Shown here piece after piece: positions 1-7,617 of a DNA stretch of 64,000 nt. Position 1 is the first letter of the stretch; each line of letters opens with the position of its first letter. The notes beneath the pieces were generated by a model, which saw only the letters and a program-made list of their open reading frames with translations, was not told the DNA's origin and ran no database searches. The stretch is from JADLHS01 sp964561105 (GTDB taxonomy: Bacteria > Verrucomicrobiota > Verrucomicrobiia > Limisphaerales > JADLHS01), in NCBI GenBank assembly GCA_964561105.1, contig CAZLOH010000030.1:3931-67930 (forward strand), in the 5' to 3' direction. The position numbers were made by a program, and so were the translations under genes.

Positions 1-77
1 GGCGTCGGATCCACGTAGCCCATCGCTTTCACACCTTCCAAAACGGCGGGCGACAAACCCAATTTAGTAAACGGCAT
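1..77 (-). CDS. DEAD-box RNA helicase, N-terminal fragment
   Basis: This reading frame leaves the window at its left edge, so only the first 25 codons are visible. They begin MPFTKLGLSPAVLEGVKAMG and continue YVDPT. That is the Q-motif layout of DEAD-box helicases: an aromatic residue, then LGLSP, a short helix, GY and PT before the conserved IQ. The family unwinds RNA in ribosome assembly or mRNA turnover. The ATG at 77 is the best start because it gives the normal spacing to the Q motif. An in-frame ATG at 149 would add 24 residues without family character. It is divergent from the gene at 305. Confidence 0.72.
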   Translation of the reverse strand, partial: MPFTKLGLSPAVLEGVKAMGYVDPT

Positions 78-219
78 GGGGTCATTGTGTCGGAACGCCC
101 GCCCGATGTCGAAGCGGAAGTTGAAATGGAAAAGGGTGTCGGCGCACATTGCAAACGCGCCGGATTGGGGAGCACCCGCGCCTCGCAGCCGGGCCAACGC
201 GTGCCATTGCGCGTTGAGG

Positions 220-238
220 CTCGCGCGGTGGCGCGCTC
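220..238 (+). repeat. R1 intergenic repeat, copy 1
   Basis: The core ctcgcgcggtggcgcgctc recurs exactly at 40469-40487 and, inverted, at 29307-29325. In all three places a gcgcgttg block lies three bases before the core. The core can fold into a 5-bp GC hairpin with a GTGG loop. It sits in the otherwise featureless 78-304 gap between two divergent genes. Confidence 0.75.
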
Positions 239-304
239 CGCCACAATAAATCGAGCTGCGGCCACGGAGCGCCGAACGGCTCGACAAAACCGCTCCTGCC
301 CGCC

Positions 305-925
305 ATGCTCCGGGCGATGGCATTCGACTCCGACGCGCCGCTGGACCTGCTCTGGAAGGAATACAGCCGGACATTTCGTGACTTCGACGATCTCACCCTC
401 GGGCGATGGCTGGTCCAGACGCTGGGCCAACTGCAAGGCAAGGCGTGGCGGTTGTCACACCCACTCGTCGGGGCCTACCGCCTGGCCGCGCAACTCGGGC
501 ACGAACGACAGATCTGGCATCAGCGCCTCGTCACCCTGCCTGCCCCCTACCTGGAATCGCCCTGTTGCCGCGCGCCCGCGCTGCCGCTGCTCACGCGCGA
601 CGTGCGCGAACCCGGCCTGATCTGCCAGCATTGCGGTGAAACGCTCGTGCCGTTCGATGACCTCGCTGCCGAGGTTCTGCCCGCGCTGCAAACCTGGGCG
701 GTTGAATATGCGCCCGTCCACGCCGTGGCGCATTGGGATGATCGCCAGCGCAAGACCACCGGCAATTATGATCGCGCCTTCGAGAACGCCGCGCGCCAGG
801 CCGAACAATTGCTCGCCCGCGCCGGCCGGGAACTGGCCCCGCAACTGTTGGAGTTTTACCCCGCCGTGATCTGGGAAGACCAAGACGAGTGTCTGGATGT
901 GCGTCCGGAAGACGTGCGGCCCTAA
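305..925 (+). CDS. conserved hypothetical protein with Cys-pair (zinc-ribbon-like) motif
   Basis: The protein has 206 residues, and I do not recognise a named family. A central segment carries two cysteine pairs, SPCCRAP and then ICQHCGE about 25 residues later, which looks like a treble-clef or ribbon zinc site. The rest is helical and rich in Trp, Glu and Arg, with no signal peptide or membrane segment, so a cytosolic protein is expected. A start at the second Met (317, MAFDSD) is equally plausible. It is divergent from the helicase fragment on the left. High-GC third positions support real coding. Confidence 0.62.
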   Translation: MLRAMAFDSDAPLDLLWKEYSRTFRDFDDLTLGRWLVQTLGQLQGKAWRLSHPLVGAYRLAAQLGHERQIWHQRLVTLPAPYLESPCCRAPALPLLTRDVREPGLICQHCGETLVPFDDLAAEVLPALQTWAVEYAPVHAVAHWDDRQRKTTGNYDRAFENAARQAEQLLARAGRELAPQLLEFYPAVIWEDQDECLDVRPEDVRP

Positions 926-949
926 CGCGGGCGCGGATTGGATTGTGGG

Positions 950-978
950 TTGAGCCTCGACCCCCTTGACCGCATACT
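950..978 (+). promoter_or_regulatory. promoter for the AsmA-like gene (near-leaderless)
   Basis: TTGAGC (950-955), a 17-bp spacer and CATACT (973-978) are followed after only 6 bases by the ATG at 985. This is a sigma70-type layout, and transcription would start at or next to the start codon. Confidence 0.6.
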
Positions 979-984
979 CCGCGC

Positions 985-1671
985 ATGAGACGCATCATCA
1001 AATGGCTGTTTCTGCTGGTGTTTCTGGCCGTGGCTGCGGCAATCGGACTGTTGCTCTCCAAAGACGCCATCCTCAAAGCGGTGGTCGAACAGCAAATCCG
1101 CGCGCAAACCGGCATGGATGTAAGCATCGGCCGGCTCTCGCTCGGCCTGCTCTCACCGGTGGTCACCATCGAGAACCTGACCTTGCGCAACACCCCGGAG
1201 TTTGGCGGCACGCCGTTCCTGGACATTCGCGAGTTGCACCTGGAATACGATCGCGCGGCACTCGAACGCCGGAAGTTGCGGATCACACTGCTCCGGCTCA
1301 ACCTCGAAGAACTCACCGTGGTGCGAAACGCCAAGGGTTCGACCAACATTGTCGCGCTCAAGGGAAACCCGGGCGCGAAGCCGCCGAAACTGACTGGCGA
1401 TGTGGAGTTCGAGGGCGTGGACGTGTTGAATCTTTCCCTGGGAAAAATCCAGCTCCTGGACTTGAAAGAGCCGCGCCATAACCTGCTGCGGAACGTCAAC
1501 CTGCAGAATCAGATATTCCACAACGTCCGCACTCCCGGCGACCTCTACGGCGTGCTGATCCTGCTCTGGATGCGCAGCGGCGGGAGCGGCATCATTAGCG
1601 TCAGCCCGTCGCTGCCAGGTCAGAAGGCTTTGCCACCGATCTCATTCCTTCCTGCATTGGCGCTTCGTTGA
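985..1671 (+). CDS. AsmA/DUF748-like membrane-anchored protein
   Basis: The protein has 228 residues. Residues 6-25 form a single N-terminal membrane anchor (WLFLLVFLAVAAAIGLLLS). The next segment, with TGMDVSIGRLSLGLLSP and VTIENLTLRN, is the typical opening of AsmA-like repeat beta-groove proteins, which act between inner and outer membranes. Full AsmA proteins are two to four times longer, so this is a short form of the kind seen as paralogues in Verrucomicrobiota. The last 20 residues (SPSLPGQKALPP onward) look unlike the rest, and the frame ends just before a repeat element at 1681. A truncated or altered C terminus is therefore possible. It has its own promoter immediately upstream. Confidence 0.65.
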   Translation: MRRIIKWLFLLVFLAVAAAIGLLLSKDAILKAVVEQQIRAQTGMDVSIGRLSLGLLSPVVTIENLTLRNTPEFGGTPFLDIRELHLEYDRAALERRKLRITLLRLNLEELTVVRNAKGSTNIVALKGNPGAKPPKLTGDVEFEGVDVLNLSLGKIQLLDLKEPRHNLLRNVNLQNQIFHNVRTPGDLYGVLILLWMRSGGSGIISVSPSLPGQKALPPISFLPALALR

Positions 1672-1680
1672 CGCACGGCC

Positions 1681-1821
1681 GTTAGCCTGAAAATTTCACA
1701 CTCGCAACGCCGGGTTGGGGAACCCGGCCTTCAGGACTGGCGAACAGGGCTTGTAGGCCGCGTGCCCCCACGCGGCGAGGTTTCAACATTCCAAGCTGCG
1801 TGTGAAATATGCAGGCTATAG
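1681..1821. repeat. composite palindromic element between convergent genes
   Basis: The outer arms pair: gttagcctgaaaatttcaca on the left with tgtgaaatatgcaggctata on the right, allowing a few mismatches. Inside are two smaller hairpins: ccgggtt-gggg-aacccgg at 1710-1727, and the palindrome ccgcgtg-cccc-cacgcgg around 1757-1775. The second palindrome recurs inverted near 31951-31969. The right arm contains the last codon and stop codon of the M42 peptidase gene. Confidence 0.65.
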
Positions 1822-2886
1822 CTTCACTTTGAACTTCTCACCCCGCTTCACCGACAGCACGAAGGCGGCGAGGAGTTGCGGGATTTGTTCGAGGTCCTTC
1901 AGGCTCACGACTTCGACCGGCGAGTGCATGTAGCGGTCGGGCAGGCTGATCAGGGCGCTGGCAATGCCGCCGCGCGTCCAGAAGATCGCGTCGGTGTCGG
2001 TGCCGCTCGTGCTCGACATGGCTTCGTGCTGGAGCGGAATCTTCTTCGCTTTGGCCACGGCTTCGAGCCGCGCAACCACTTCGGGATGATTGCAGCCGCC
2101 GTGCGTAATGGCCGGGCCGCCACCGATTTTCACGTCGCCGTGTTGCGCCTTGTTCACCGTCGGGTAGTCCGTCGCATGGGTGACGTCCACCACCAGTGCG
2201 ACGTCCGGCTTGAGGGAGTAGGCAATCTGCCGCGCGCCGAGCAGGCCGACTTCCTCCTGCACGTTCGATACGGCGCAGACCTCGGCTTTCACTTTGGCCG
2301 TTGATTCCGCCAACAACCGCAGGGCCTCGGCCACGGCGAAAGTTCCAATCCGATTGTCAAACGCCCGCGCCACGGCCAGATCGCCGCGCAAGAGGTCGAA
2401 TTCATCCGCCAGCGTGATCGGGTCACCGACGCGAACGAGTTTTTCCGCGTCACTCCGTTTGCCGGCACCGATGTCTATGAAGATTTCATGAATCTTCGGC
2501 GGCTTGGGGTCGCCCTCCTGTTTGGTCAAATGCGGCGCCACGTTGCCGACCACGCCCTTGACCGGGCCGTGACGGGTGTGAATCACCACGCGCTGCGCCT
2601 TGGTGATGGCGGCGTCCACGCCACCCATGCGCCGGACGTAGAGATAGCCCTGGTCGTCAATGTAGTTCACGGCCATGGCGATTTCGTCGGCGTGACCGGC
2701 GAGCATGATGCGCGGCGAACCGCCCTTGTTGAGCACGGCCACGCAATTGCCATAAGTGTCGGAGAAAGTTTCGTCGGCGAACCGTTTGGCGTAATCGAGC
2801 CAGACCCGTTGGCCGCGGGTTTCATGGCCGACGGGGCTGGGAGTGTTGACCAGTTGCCGGAGAAAGTTCAGGGATGATTCTCGCAT
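1816..2886 (-). CDS. M42 family metallopeptidase (glutamyl aminopeptidase type)
   Basis: The 356-residue protein is the usual length for the M42 family of cytosolic, di-metal, tetrahedral aminopeptidases. The metal and catalytic residues are present in order: His in LAGHADEIAM, Asp in RAFDNRIG, Glu-Glu in VQEEVGLLGA, Asp in VVDVTHATD and the late His in DRYMHSPVE. These enzymes trim short peptides. The ATG at 2886 lies 6 bases downstream of a clear -10 box. The last codon and stop fall inside a palindromic repeat. The gene is divergent from glgC with about 110 bp between start codons. Confidence 0.93.
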   Translation of the reverse strand: MRESSLNFLRQLVNTPSPVGHETRGQRVWLDYAKRFADETFSDTYGNCVAVLNKGGSPRIMLAGHADEIAMAVNYIDDQGYLYVRRMGGVDAAITKAQRVVIHTRHGPVKGVVGNVAPHLTKQEGDPKPPKIHEIFIDIGAGKRSDAEKLVRVGDPITLADEFDLLRGDLAVARAFDNRIGTFAVAEALRLLAESTAKVKAEVCAVSNVQEEVGLLGARQIAYSLKPDVALVVDVTHATDYPTVNKAQHGDVKIGGGPAITHGGCNHPEVVARLEAVAKAKKIPLQHEAMSSTSGTDTDAIFWTRGGIASALISLPDRYMHSPVEVVSLKDLEQIPQLLAAFVLSVKRGEKFKVKL

Positions 2887-2892
2887 GGCGCG

Positions 2893-2921
2893 AGTATGGA
2901 GGAGCCGCCGCCGCGCGTCGA
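2893..2921 (-). promoter_or_regulatory. promoter for the M42 peptidase gene
   Basis: On the minus strand, TCGACG, 17 bp and CATACT are followed after 6 bases by ATG. This is the same layout as the promoter at 950. It lies back-to-back with the glgC promoter, with the two -35 boxes 17 bp apart. Confidence 0.55.
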
Positions 2922-2938
2922 GTCTGGCGAGGATGTGC

Positions 2939-2967
2939 TTGCCGCCACTTTGGGCGTCACCTAGGAT
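2939..2967 (+). promoter_or_regulatory. promoter for glgC
   Basis: TTGCCG (2939-2944), a 17-bp spacer and TAGGAT (2962-2967). The -10 box covers the in-frame ATG at 2966, which argues against that codon as the start and favours the ATG at 2996 with a leader of about 22 nt. Confidence 0.55.
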
Positions 2968-2995
2968 GGCCGCACAAGCACTTCGCCATCACATT

Positions 2996-4312
2996 ATGTC
3001 AAATACGAGCCTCATCACCCGGCAGTCGCTCAACACCAGCAATGTCCTGTGCGTCATCATGGGTGGCGGCCAGGGCACCCGGTTGTTTCCGCTCACCAAG
3101 GACCGCGCCAAGCCGGCCGTGCCGCTGGCCGGCAAGTATCGGCTGGTGGACGTGCCGATTTCCACCTGCATCAATTCCGGATTCCGCCGGATCTACGTTT
3201 TGACGCAGTTCAACTCGACCTCGTTGCACCGGCATATTTCGCAATCCTACAAGTTCGACCAGTTCTCCAGCGGTTTTGTGGAAGTTCTGGCGGCGCAGCA
3301 GACCTTCTCCGACACTTCGTGGTATGAGGGCACAGCCGACGCGGTGCGGAAAAACCTGATTCACTTCCTCGATCATGATTTCGAGTATCTGATCATCCTG
3401 AGCGGCGACCAGTTGTATCGCATGGATTATCGTCTCATGGTGGCGCAACACCGCGAGACGAAGGCCGACGTGACCATCGCCACCATCCCCGTGCCGCGGC
3501 GGGAAGCGTCGGCGCTGGGTATCATGCAAATCGCCGAGGACCGGCGCATCGTGCGCTTCGTGGAAAAGCCCAAGGACCCGGCCGTGCAGGACTCGCTGCG
3601 CCTCCCGCCCGGGTGGCTCGCCCGGTTCGGCGTCCAGGCCGAGGGGGAACAATTTCTGGCGTCCATGGGCATTTATGTTTTCAACCGGGAGATTGTGCGC
3701 CAATTGCTGGACAGTCCGCACTCGGACTTTGGCAAGCACATCATCCCGGGCGCGATTCAAACCCACCGGGTCTGGTCCTATGTTTTTCACGGCTACTGGG
3801 AGGACATCGGAACGATTCGCGCCTTCTTCGAGGCCAACCTCGACATCGCCGCCGAGCTGCCACGGTTCAATTTCTTCGACATGAGTTCACCCATCTTCAG
3901 CCGGCCGCGGTTTCTGCCCGGCTCGAAAATCAACGGCGCGCAGATTGATCACGCGGTCGTCTCGGACGGCTGCATCATCAATCACGCGAAAATCTTCAAC
4001 AGCGTGATTGGCTTGCGGACGATCGTGGGTTCCGGCACGGAATTGCTCCGCGTGGTGGCGTTGGGCTGCGACTACTTCGAGTCGAAGGAATCCATCGAGG
4101 AGCACGAAAAGCTGGGCCAGCCGCGGGTGGGCATCGGCAGCGGCTGCCGGATTGAGAACGCCATCATTGACAAGAATGCGCGGGTGGGAAACAACGTGGT
4201 CATCTCACCGGCCGGCAAGCCCGAGCACCTCGATCATCCGCTCTATTTCATCCGCGACGGCATTGTCATCATTCCCAAGAACGCGATGATTCCGCATGGC
4301 ACCGTCATCTAA
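2996..4312 (+). CDS. glgC: glucose-1-phosphate adenylyltransferase (ADP-glucose pyrophosphorylase)
   Basis: The 438-residue enzyme makes ADP-glucose from glucose-1-phosphate and ATP, the committed step of glycogen synthesis. The N-terminal nucleotidyltransferase signature is clear: GGGQGTRLFPLTKDRAKPAV, then DVPISTCINSGF. LSGDQLYRMD supplies the metal-binding Asp, and FVEKPKDP is the substrate loop. The C-terminal third (from about residue 300) is a left-handed beta helix, seen in short runs such as NGAQIDHAVVSDGC. The reading frame is open back to 2843, but the promoter and the family N terminus favour 2996. It stands alone, divergent from the M42 gene, with no other glg gene nearby. Confidence 0.95.
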   Translation: MSNTSLITRQSLNTSNVLCVIMGGGQGTRLFPLTKDRAKPAVPLAGKYRLVDVPISTCINSGFRRIYVLTQFNSTSLHRHISQSYKFDQFSSGFVEVLAAQQTFSDTSWYEGTADAVRKNLIHFLDHDFEYLIILSGDQLYRMDYRLMVAQHRETKADVTIATIPVPRREASALGIMQIAEDRRIVRFVEKPKDPAVQDSLRLPPGWLARFGVQAEGEQFLASMGIYVFNREIVRQLLDSPHSDFGKHIIPGAIQTHRVWSYVFHGYWEDIGTIRAFFEANLDIAAELPRFNFFDMSSPIFSRPRFLPGSKINGAQIDHAVVSDGCIINHAKIFNSVIGLRTIVGSGTELLRVVALGCDYFESKESIEEHEKLGQPRVGIGSGCRIENAIIDKNARVGNNVVISPAGKPEHLDHPLYFIRDGIVIIPKNAMIPHGTVI

Positions 4313-4360
4313 TCGTCGCCGCCGGCCACCCGGTTCCGTCCTTCTCCATGAACATGCGGA

Positions 4361-4389
4361 TTGCCTTCCGCAGCCGGTTGCCCTCTAGT
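4361..4389 (+). promoter_or_regulatory. promoter for the epimerase gene (near-leaderless)
   Basis: TTGCCT (4361-4366), exactly 17 bp, then TCTAGT (4384-4389), then 7 bases to the ATG at 4397. It decides the start codon, because the frame is open further upstream. Confidence 0.6.
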
Positions 4390-4396
4390 GCCGCCC

Positions 4397-5485
4397 ATGA
4401 AACTGACGTTCTGGCGGGAGCGACTGCAACTGGCCAACACCTGGACCATCGCCCGGGGCAGCACCAACGTATTTGAAGTGGTGCTGGCGGAATTGCGCGA
4501 CCAGCAGGGGCGACTGGGCATCGGCGAAGCCGCTCCCATCGGGCGCTACCACGAATCCCCGGCCTCGGTGGAAAAATTCTTCCGGCGGGTGGATGGAGAC
4601 CGACTCTCCTTTGACGATGTGGCGGCGAGCATGAACTATCTCCACTCGCTCTCGCCGGGTGACATGGCCGCCAAGTGCGCGCTGAATCTTGCGCTGGTGG
4701 ATGGAGCGGCCCGGAGTCGCGGCCAGGCCGTGTACGACTATTTCGGACTGGGATTTCGGGAGCAACAGCATGTGACGTCGTTCAGCATCGGCATTGATCG
4801 TCCGGAGAACATTCGGAAAAAAGTGGCCGCCGCCGCCGCTTATCCGGTGCTCAAGGTGAAAGTCGGCGTGCCGGAGGAGCGGGCCATCCTGGCCGCGCTG
4901 CGTGAAGTCGCGCCCACCAAACCCGTGCGCATGGACGCCAATGAAGGTTGGCGGACCCGGGAGGAAGCGCTCGACCGCCTCGAATGGCTCGCGCTTGACG
5001 GCCACATTCAGTTCGTCGAACAACCGATGCCGCAAGCAACGCCCGCGCGCGATCTGGTCTGGCTGAAGGAACGTTCGCCGCTGCCGCTGCTGGCGGACGA
5101 ATCCTATCACTCCGCGCAGGACCTCGCGCATTGTGCGGAATGTTTCCATGGCGTGAACGTCAAGCTGGTCAAGACGGGCGGGCTGAGCGCGGGTTATGAA
5201 GCCTTGAAAGCCGCGCGCGCCGCCGGGCTTAAAACGATGATCGGCTGCATGATCGAGACCAGTGTATTGATCAGCGCCGCCGCGCACCTCGCCGAGCTGT
5301 GCGATTTTCTGGACGTGGACGGGAATCTCCTGATCACCAACGATCCCTACGCGGGCGTGACGGCGGATCACGGCGTTTTGTCCTTCAGCGCCGCCAAAGC
5401 AAAGACCGGGTTGCGGGTAACGCGGATCGCCGCCGCTCCGCTTTTGGCCCCGGCCGATTCCGACGCCGAACGGACCAATGTTTAA
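4397..5485 (+). CDS. enolase-superfamily dipeptide epimerase / muconate cycloisomerase-like
   Basis: The 362-residue protein has the muconate-lactonising branch layout: N-terminal capping domain, then an (alpha/beta)7 barrel. Visible catalytic elements are the KxK pair in VLKVKVGV, the metal ligands in MDANEGW, FVEQPM and LLADES, and the far lysine in VKLVKTGG. This fits L-Ala-D/L-Glu epimerases, which act on murein-derived dipeptides, but other racemase or cycloisomerase activities share the same residues. Its stop codon overlaps the stop of the convergent pdxA gene. It is probably cytosolic. The epimerase assignment is more likely than not, but the substrate is an inference. Confidence 0.85.
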   Translation: MKLTFWRERLQLANTWTIARGSTNVFEVVLAELRDQQGRLGIGEAAPIGRYHESPASVEKFFRRVDGDRLSFDDVAASMNYLHSLSPGDMAAKCALNLALVDGAARSRGQAVYDYFGLGFREQQHVTSFSIGIDRPENIRKKVAAAAAYPVLKVKVGVPEERAILAALREVAPTKPVRMDANEGWRTREEALDRLEWLALDGHIQFVEQPMPQATPARDLVWLKERSPLPLLADESYHSAQDLAHCAECFHGVNVKLVKTGGLSAGYEALKAARAAGLKTMIGCMIETSVLISAAAHLAELCDFLDVDGNLLITNDPYAGVTADHGVLSFSAAKAKTGLRVTRIAAAPLLAPADSDAERTNV

Positions 5486-6474
5486 CGGCGGTTTCGGGCG
5501 AGCTGTTTGGCCAGTTGGATTGCGGCAATCATGCTGGCGGGATTCGCGCGACCCTGGCCGACGATGTCGTACGCCGTGCCATGATCGGGCGAGGTCCGGA
5601 TGAACGGCAACCCCAGCGTCCAATTGACGCCGGTGTCGAAGGCCACCGTTTTCAATGGCGCCAGGCCCTGGTCGTGATACATGGCCACGACCGCGTCGAA
5701 TTCGCCGCGTAATGCCGTGTGAAAAACCGTGTCGCCGCTCAACGGCCCGACCACCTGAAGATTTTTTCCCTGCGCCGCCAACACCGCCGGGCCGATGATC
5801 GTTTGCTCCTCGTCTCCCATCTGGCCACCTTCCCCGGCGTGGGGATTTAACCCACAAACCGCAATGCGCGCGCGCGGCAGGCCCAGGTCGCGGCACGACG
5901 CAGCGGCCAGTTCGATAGCCGCCATCACCTTGGCCTGCGTAATCTGCGCGGCCACTTGTCGGAGCGGCACGTGGGTGGTGACCAAGGCCACCCGCAACCA
6001 GCGCGCCCGATCGTCCTGACCCAACAACATCATTACGGGGCGGGCTACGCCGGCTGCTTGCGCGAGGAATTCTGTCTGCCCGACAAAATCGTGGCCGGCG
6101 CGGATGATGGCCTCCTTGTTGACCGGCGCGGTGACGAGCGCATCCAGTTCGTGGCGCAAGCAGCGCCGGGCGCCTTCGGTGAGCCAGGCCACCGCCGCCC
6201 GCGCCACGGCCGGCGCACCAGCCGTCAAACCGGTTGGCAATTCATCCGGCAACGGCGCGACCCACTGCACGCGCTCCGAGCCTGGGCTGGAACTTTGGGG
6301 CGCCAGCGAAAATTCCAGCCCGAGTTGCGCGCTGGTGCGTTGGAGACAGCCCGGATCGCCGATGAGCAAGTATCGGCTGTCATCCCGGGGTAGTTCGGCG
6401 GCGATGGCCTTGAGCGCGACTTCCGGCCCGATGCCGGTGACGTCGCCCAGTGTGATGCCAATCCAACCCGTCAT
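5482..6474 (-). CDS. pdxA: 4-hydroxythreonine-4-phosphate dehydrogenase
   Basis: The 330-residue protein is the NAD-dependent enzyme that oxidises 4-phosphohydroxy-L-threonine in the DXP-dependent route to pyridoxal phosphate. Hallmarks are ITLGDVTGIGPEV at the N terminus, VTAPVNKEAI, the metal-site region VTTHVPLRQV, AVCGLNPHAGEGG and VAMYHDQGLAPLK near the C terminus. The ATG at 6474 gives the family N terminus; the frame is open 12 codons further. It lies 37 bp downstream of the surA-like gene, the same order as surA-pdxA in Escherichia coli, but has its own -10/-35 in that gap. Confidence 0.96.
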   Translation of the reverse strand: MTGWIGITLGDVTGIGPEVALKAIAAELPRDDSRYLLIGDPGCLQRTSAQLGLEFSLAPQSSSPGSERVQWVAPLPDELPTGLTAGAPAVARAAVAWLTEGARRCLRHELDALVTAPVNKEAIIRAGHDFVGQTEFLAQAAGVARPVMMLLGQDDRARWLRVALVTTHVPLRQVAAQITQAKVMAAIELAAASCRDLGLPRARIAVCGLNPHAGEGGQMGDEEQTIIGPAVLAAQGKNLQVVGPLSGDTVFHTALRGEFDAVVAMYHDQGLAPLKTVAFDTGVNWTLGLPFIRTSPDHGTAYDIVGQGRANPASMIAAIQLAKQLARNRR

Positions 6475-6480
6475 GATGCC

Positions 6481-6510
6481 AGTATGATTACCGCGTCGTC
6501 GGCAGGACAA
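6481..6510 (-). promoter_or_regulatory. promoter for pdxA
   Basis: On the minus strand TTGTCC, 18 bp and CATACT precede the pdxA ATG by 6 bases. It fills the short gap after the surA-like stop, so pdxA may be transcribed both from here and by read-through. Confidence 0.5.
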
Positions 6511-7473
6511 TCAGAAGTAGCGGTAGAAAATCTTTGCCTTGAGCTTCTCGATGTATTGTTTCTGCCGCCGCTCGCGCTCCTGAATGATCATGTTTCTTTC
6601 GATCTCTTCGCGCACGTCCGCCAACGGTTTTGTATGGGTGGCCCGCTTGTCCTCGACGAGCATGATGTAAATTGCCTGCGAGGTATCAATGACTCCGCTC
6701 AATTCCCCCGGCTTGAGCGCGAAGGCGACGTCCGCGAGTTCCTTGCGCAGGACGGTTCGCTCCACCCAACCCCAATCGCCGCCCTGGCTGCGTTGCGAGC
6801 CATCGGAATACGTGGAGGCCATCTCGGAAAACGCCGCCCCTTCCTTGAGTTTGGTGAGAATGTCCCCGGCCAGCCGCAGTTTGGCCGCATTGTCGCCGTC
6901 GGCGGATTTGTTCAACACGATCATCCGCAACTTGACCTGTTCCTCGACCGTGTAGCTGGCTTTGTGTTCCTGGTAGTAGAGTTCGATCTTGTGGGGTGAA
7001 ACGACGGACTCCTGGTAAACATTCTTCGCCTGAAGCTGGCTGACGATGAAGCGATCCCGCGCTTGTTGCCGCCATTTTTCATAAGTGATGCCCTGGGCCT
7101 GGAGCGTCTTGATGAGGGTCGAGCGGTCAACGAATCGCGTGCGGATCTCCCTTTGCACCACTTCGTCAATCACGCTCTCCGGGATGGTATATCCGGAAAT
7201 TTTGAAGTCCTGCAGGATCAACTGTTGATCGAGGGCCTTCTCCAGGCTGTCGCGTTCGGCCTCTTCGTATTTTTGACGGAGCAAGGCGGGCTGCTGCCCG
7301 TACTGCCGGAGGAGTTCGTTCCCCACCACGGCGGTCTCCGCCTGCACCTGGCCAACGGTCACCACTGAATCATTGACCACCGCCTTGATGCCGTTCGCCA
7401 GTTCCGCGCGCAGTTCCAGACTCCACCCGCCCACGGCGAGCAGGATCAGCAGGGTGACGCTTGGCAATCTCAT
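6511..7473 (-). CDS. SurA/PpiC-type peptidyl-prolyl isomerase
   Basis: The 320-residue protein is a periplasmic chaperone/isomerase. Residues 1-27 are a signal peptide (hydrophobic core SVTLLILLAVGG, cleavage near LRA-EL). A SurA-N-like helical domain follows (NGIKAVVNDSVVTVGQ, and the QLILQDF region). A parvulin PPIase domain covers roughly residues 185-290 (VKLRMIVLNK, GGDWGWVERTVLRKEL, KPGELSGVI). The charged C terminus is typical. Only one parvulin domain is present, whereas E. coli SurA has two. It precedes pdxA as in enterobacteria, and a strong promoter lies directly upstream. Confidence 0.9.
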   Translation of the reverse strand: MRLPSVTLLILLAVGGWSLELRAELANGIKAVVNDSVVTVGQVQAETAVVGNELLRQYGQQPALLRQKYEEAERDSLEKALDQQLILQDFKISGYTIPESVIDEVVQREIRTRFVDRSTLIKTLQAQGITYEKWRQQARDRFIVSQLQAKNVYQESVVSPHKIELYYQEHKASYTVEEQVKLRMIVLNKSADGDNAAKLRLAGDILTKLKEGAAFSEMASTYSDGSQRSQGGDWGWVERTVLRKELADVAFALKPGELSGVIDTSQAIYIMLVEDKRATHTKPLADVREEIERNMIIQERERRQKQYIEKLKAKIFYRYF

Positions 7474-7486
7474 CAATACGAAAACG

Positions 7487-7515
7487 ATGCTAGAGCGGTG
7501 CGGCGGAAGGGTCAA
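7487..7515 (-). promoter_or_regulatory. promoter for the surA-like gene
   Basis: On the minus strand TTGACC, 17 bp, then TAGCAT, then 13 bases to the ATG at 7473. It is the best -35 match of the window, with a predicted leader of about 6 nt. Confidence 0.62.
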
Positions 7516-7617
7516 GCATGCCAGGGAAACGTGACAGCGCCGCACCGCCACCGGCGAGGCGAATCAGTCTGGCCCGCCGGGAACGCCGGGGTTGCTTGAC
7601 GGCTGATTTTGCCGTCT

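Noticed and set aside
591..1499. A 302-codon minus-strand frame across the first two plus-strand genes
   Set aside because: Arg/Ser-rich shadow translation, no motif, and it spans two genes and a promoter.
2843..2995. Upstream in-frame extension of glgC
   Set aside because: It would overlap the start of the divergent M42 gene and the glgC promoter; the extra 51 residues are unlike GlgC.
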